In this document: in pieces, positions 5,768 to 6,744 of the stretch
Numbering within the stretch: the first letter of the stretch is position 1
How the letters are laid out: each line of letters opens with the position of its first letter
Assembly: GCA_902464595.1 (NCBI GenBank)
Contig: CABQJX010000136.1
Coordinates: 1 to 6,744 of the forward strand
Source of the DNA: an uncultured Lachnoclostridium sp.
GTDB lineage: Bacteria > Bacillota > Clostridia > Lachnospirales > Lachnospiraceae
DNA: 6,744 nt
Reading direction: 5' to 3'
Translations under genes and position numbers: made by a program
Notes under the pieces: model-generated
Seen by the model: the letters and a program-made list of their open reading frames with translations, nothing else
Databases searched by the model: none
Told to the model about the DNA's origin: nothing

Positions 5768-6634
5768 TTAAAGGATGGCGGTCACGGGAGGCAGGGACTC
5801 CTGCCTGAGGATCGCTTTGTCCAGCTTCTCAAGCATGGAGGTTCTGTTTTCCGGAAGGGTTCCCCGCACCCGGACTTCAATATAATCATGAAAGCCGTCA
5901 TATTGGACAGGAAAGCCGTCCAGAAGCTCTAAAAGCTGTTTCTCCTCCTGGAGATTTTCAAGCTCTGTGGCAGGGGTGAATGTCCCATCTTCAATGTATG
6001 GATAGAGGGGGGCTTCCTGGTGGAGGAACATAGAAAAATTGATGATCCGTCCGGGCCTTGTGCGGTTGAAAAATTCCGCTGTTGCCCGGGCGTTTTCTGA
6101 TCCTCTTCCATGTCCGGCCACTCCGGTCATCATGTGGGCGTCATAGATGAAGCCGGCCTGAGTGATCCGCGTGATCTGCTCATAAGCCTCCGGCAGCCCA
6201 TGATCCTTTTTCATAAAGGCTAACACATCATCAAGCCCTGACTCGATCCCCAAATACAAATGGCGTATGCCATTGGAAAAGAGTTCCTCTAATTCACGGT
6301 CTGTCTTTTGACTGACGCTGGTGACGGTGGCGTCCATATTGATCTGGCTGCACCCGGGAAAATAGCGGTGAACCATGTCTAAAATGGTAAGAAGACGGTC
6401 TGTTTTCAGGCCAAAGGCATTTCCATCCCCTAGAAAAACACTTGAGGGATTGCCGCCCATACCGGCCACGCGGCAAAGCTCCTCCTCGATCTGCTCAAGG
6501 GGGAGTTCCCGGTAAGAAAGATGTTTAAACAGGGTACAGAACCGACAGCGGTTGTAGGGGCAGCCCACCGATACGGGAAGCATATAGGAGGAGCGCTCCA
6601 TAGGGCTGCGGCAGATCTGTCCTTCATAATTCAT
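5768..6634 (-). CDS. Stand-alone radical SAM protein with CX4CX2C cluster motif
   Basis: This is a predicted cytoplasmic iron-sulfur enzyme of 288 residues that would use a 4Fe-4S cluster and S-adenosylmethionine for radical chemistry; substrate unknown. The cluster motif is G-C-P-Y-N-R-C-R-F-C (24-33), cysteines C25, C30 and C33. The first spacing is four residues instead of the usual three. I recall this spacing with the G-C-x-x-N-x-C-x-F-C pattern from a group of small Elp3-like radical SAM proteins common in Clostridia and Bacteroidetes. Other superfamily marks are V-F-L-G-D-G-N-A-F (66-74, the SAM-binding strand region) and L-Y-L-G-I-E-S-G (126-133). The C-terminal 80 residues (L-H-Q-E-A-P-L-Y, then R-V-R-G-T-L-P) also fit that group. 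No extra cysteine-rich SPASM-type domain is present. The start is fixed by AAGGAGG (complement of 6641-6647), 6 bases before the ATG. It faces the + strand genes, so it is a separate unit. Confidence 0.88.
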   Translation of the reverse strand: MNYEGQICRSPMERSSYMLPVSVGCPYNRCRFCTLFKHLSYRELPLEQIEEELCRVAGMGGNPSSVFLGDGNAFGLKTDRLLTILDMVHRYFPGCSQINMDATVTSVSQKTDRELEELFSNGIRHLYLGIESGLDDVLAFMKKDHGLPEAYEQITRITQAGFIYDAHMMTGVAGHGRGSENARATAEFFNRTRPGRIINFSMFLHQEAPLYPYIEDGTFTPATELENLQEEKQLLELLDGFPVQYDGFHDYIEVRVRGTLPENRTSMLEKLDKAILRQESLPPVTAIL

Positions 6635-6649
6635 AAGATCCCTCCTTCG

Positions 6650-6664
6650 GGCCTTTCAAGGGCC
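6650..6664 (-). repeat. Near-palindrome next to the radical SAM ribosome binding site
   Basis: On the - strand GGCC (complement of 6661-6664) and GGCC (complement of 6650-6653) flank CCTTGAAA-like sequence and can form a small imperfect hairpin with a bulged C, directly upstream of the AAGGAGG. It could influence translation, but the stem is short. Confidence 0.25.
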
Positions 6665-6675
6665 TTTTTCTTTTT

Positions 6676-6704
6676 ATTTTATCACTTGGGAAAAGGCGGC
6701 GCAA
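6676..6704 (-). promoter_or_regulatory. Probable promoter of the radical SAM gene
   Basis: Read on the - strand, TTGCGC (complement of 6699-6704), a 17-base spacer and TAAAAT (complement of 6676-6681) form a sigma-A-like promoter about 40 bases before the ATG. The -35 matches the consensus only at TTG. This is the only sensible candidate visible before the window ends. Confidence 0.5.
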
Positions 6705-6744
6705 GGAGAGAAATGTCCTTGACTGGAGCAGGGGACGGATTATC

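Noticed and set aside
6649..6680. GGCC palindrome followed by a T-rich run as a + strand terminator
   Set aside because: No + strand gene ends nearby, the stem is short and bulged, and the T-rich run is better explained as the -10 region and leader of the - strand radical SAM gene.

Overview
The window looks like chromosomal DNA from a Gram-positive member of the Clostridia, most likely Lachnospiraceae. This is an inference from the strong AAGGAGG-type ribosome binding sites, roughly balanced base composition, Clostridia-style lipoproteins with lipobox cysteines and the gene content. I see no RNA genes, CRISPR array, insertion sequence or phage gene.

Left part (1-4700, all + strand): a purine-nucleoside uptake and salvage operon, entered in the middle. 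It holds two inner-membrane permeases of the BmpA/NupABC-type nucleoside ABC transporter (the first cut by the left edge and overlapping the second by ATGA), then a 195-residue protein resembling the C-terminal part of the RarA/MgsA AAA+ ATPase but lacking any ATPase domain, then the BmpA/PnrA-family substrate-binding lipoprotein, then a DeoD-type purine-nucleoside phosphorylase. A strong hairpin-plus-T-run terminator closes the unit. The expected ATP-binding subunit is not visible and probably lies to the left. The lipoprotein would capture nucleosides, the permeases would import them, and DeoD would split them with phosphate to base and ribose-1-phosphate. The role of the RarA-C-like protein here is unknown.

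Middle (4700-5742, + strand): an independently promoted gene for a surface lipoprotein with a Thr/Glu-rich tether and two copies of a small repeated domain, ended by its own terminator.

Right part (5768-6704, - strand): a convergent gene for a stand-alone radical SAM protein with a CX4CX2C cluster motif, with a plausible promoter near the right edge. The last 40 bases show nothing recognisable.

The observations most worth following are the stand-alone RarA-C-like protein inside a nucleoside operon, an 18-base sequence shared (with a 12-base insertion) by the gaps in front of that gene and in front of deoD, where the deoD copy folds into a long stem, and the duplicated domain of the lipoprotein.
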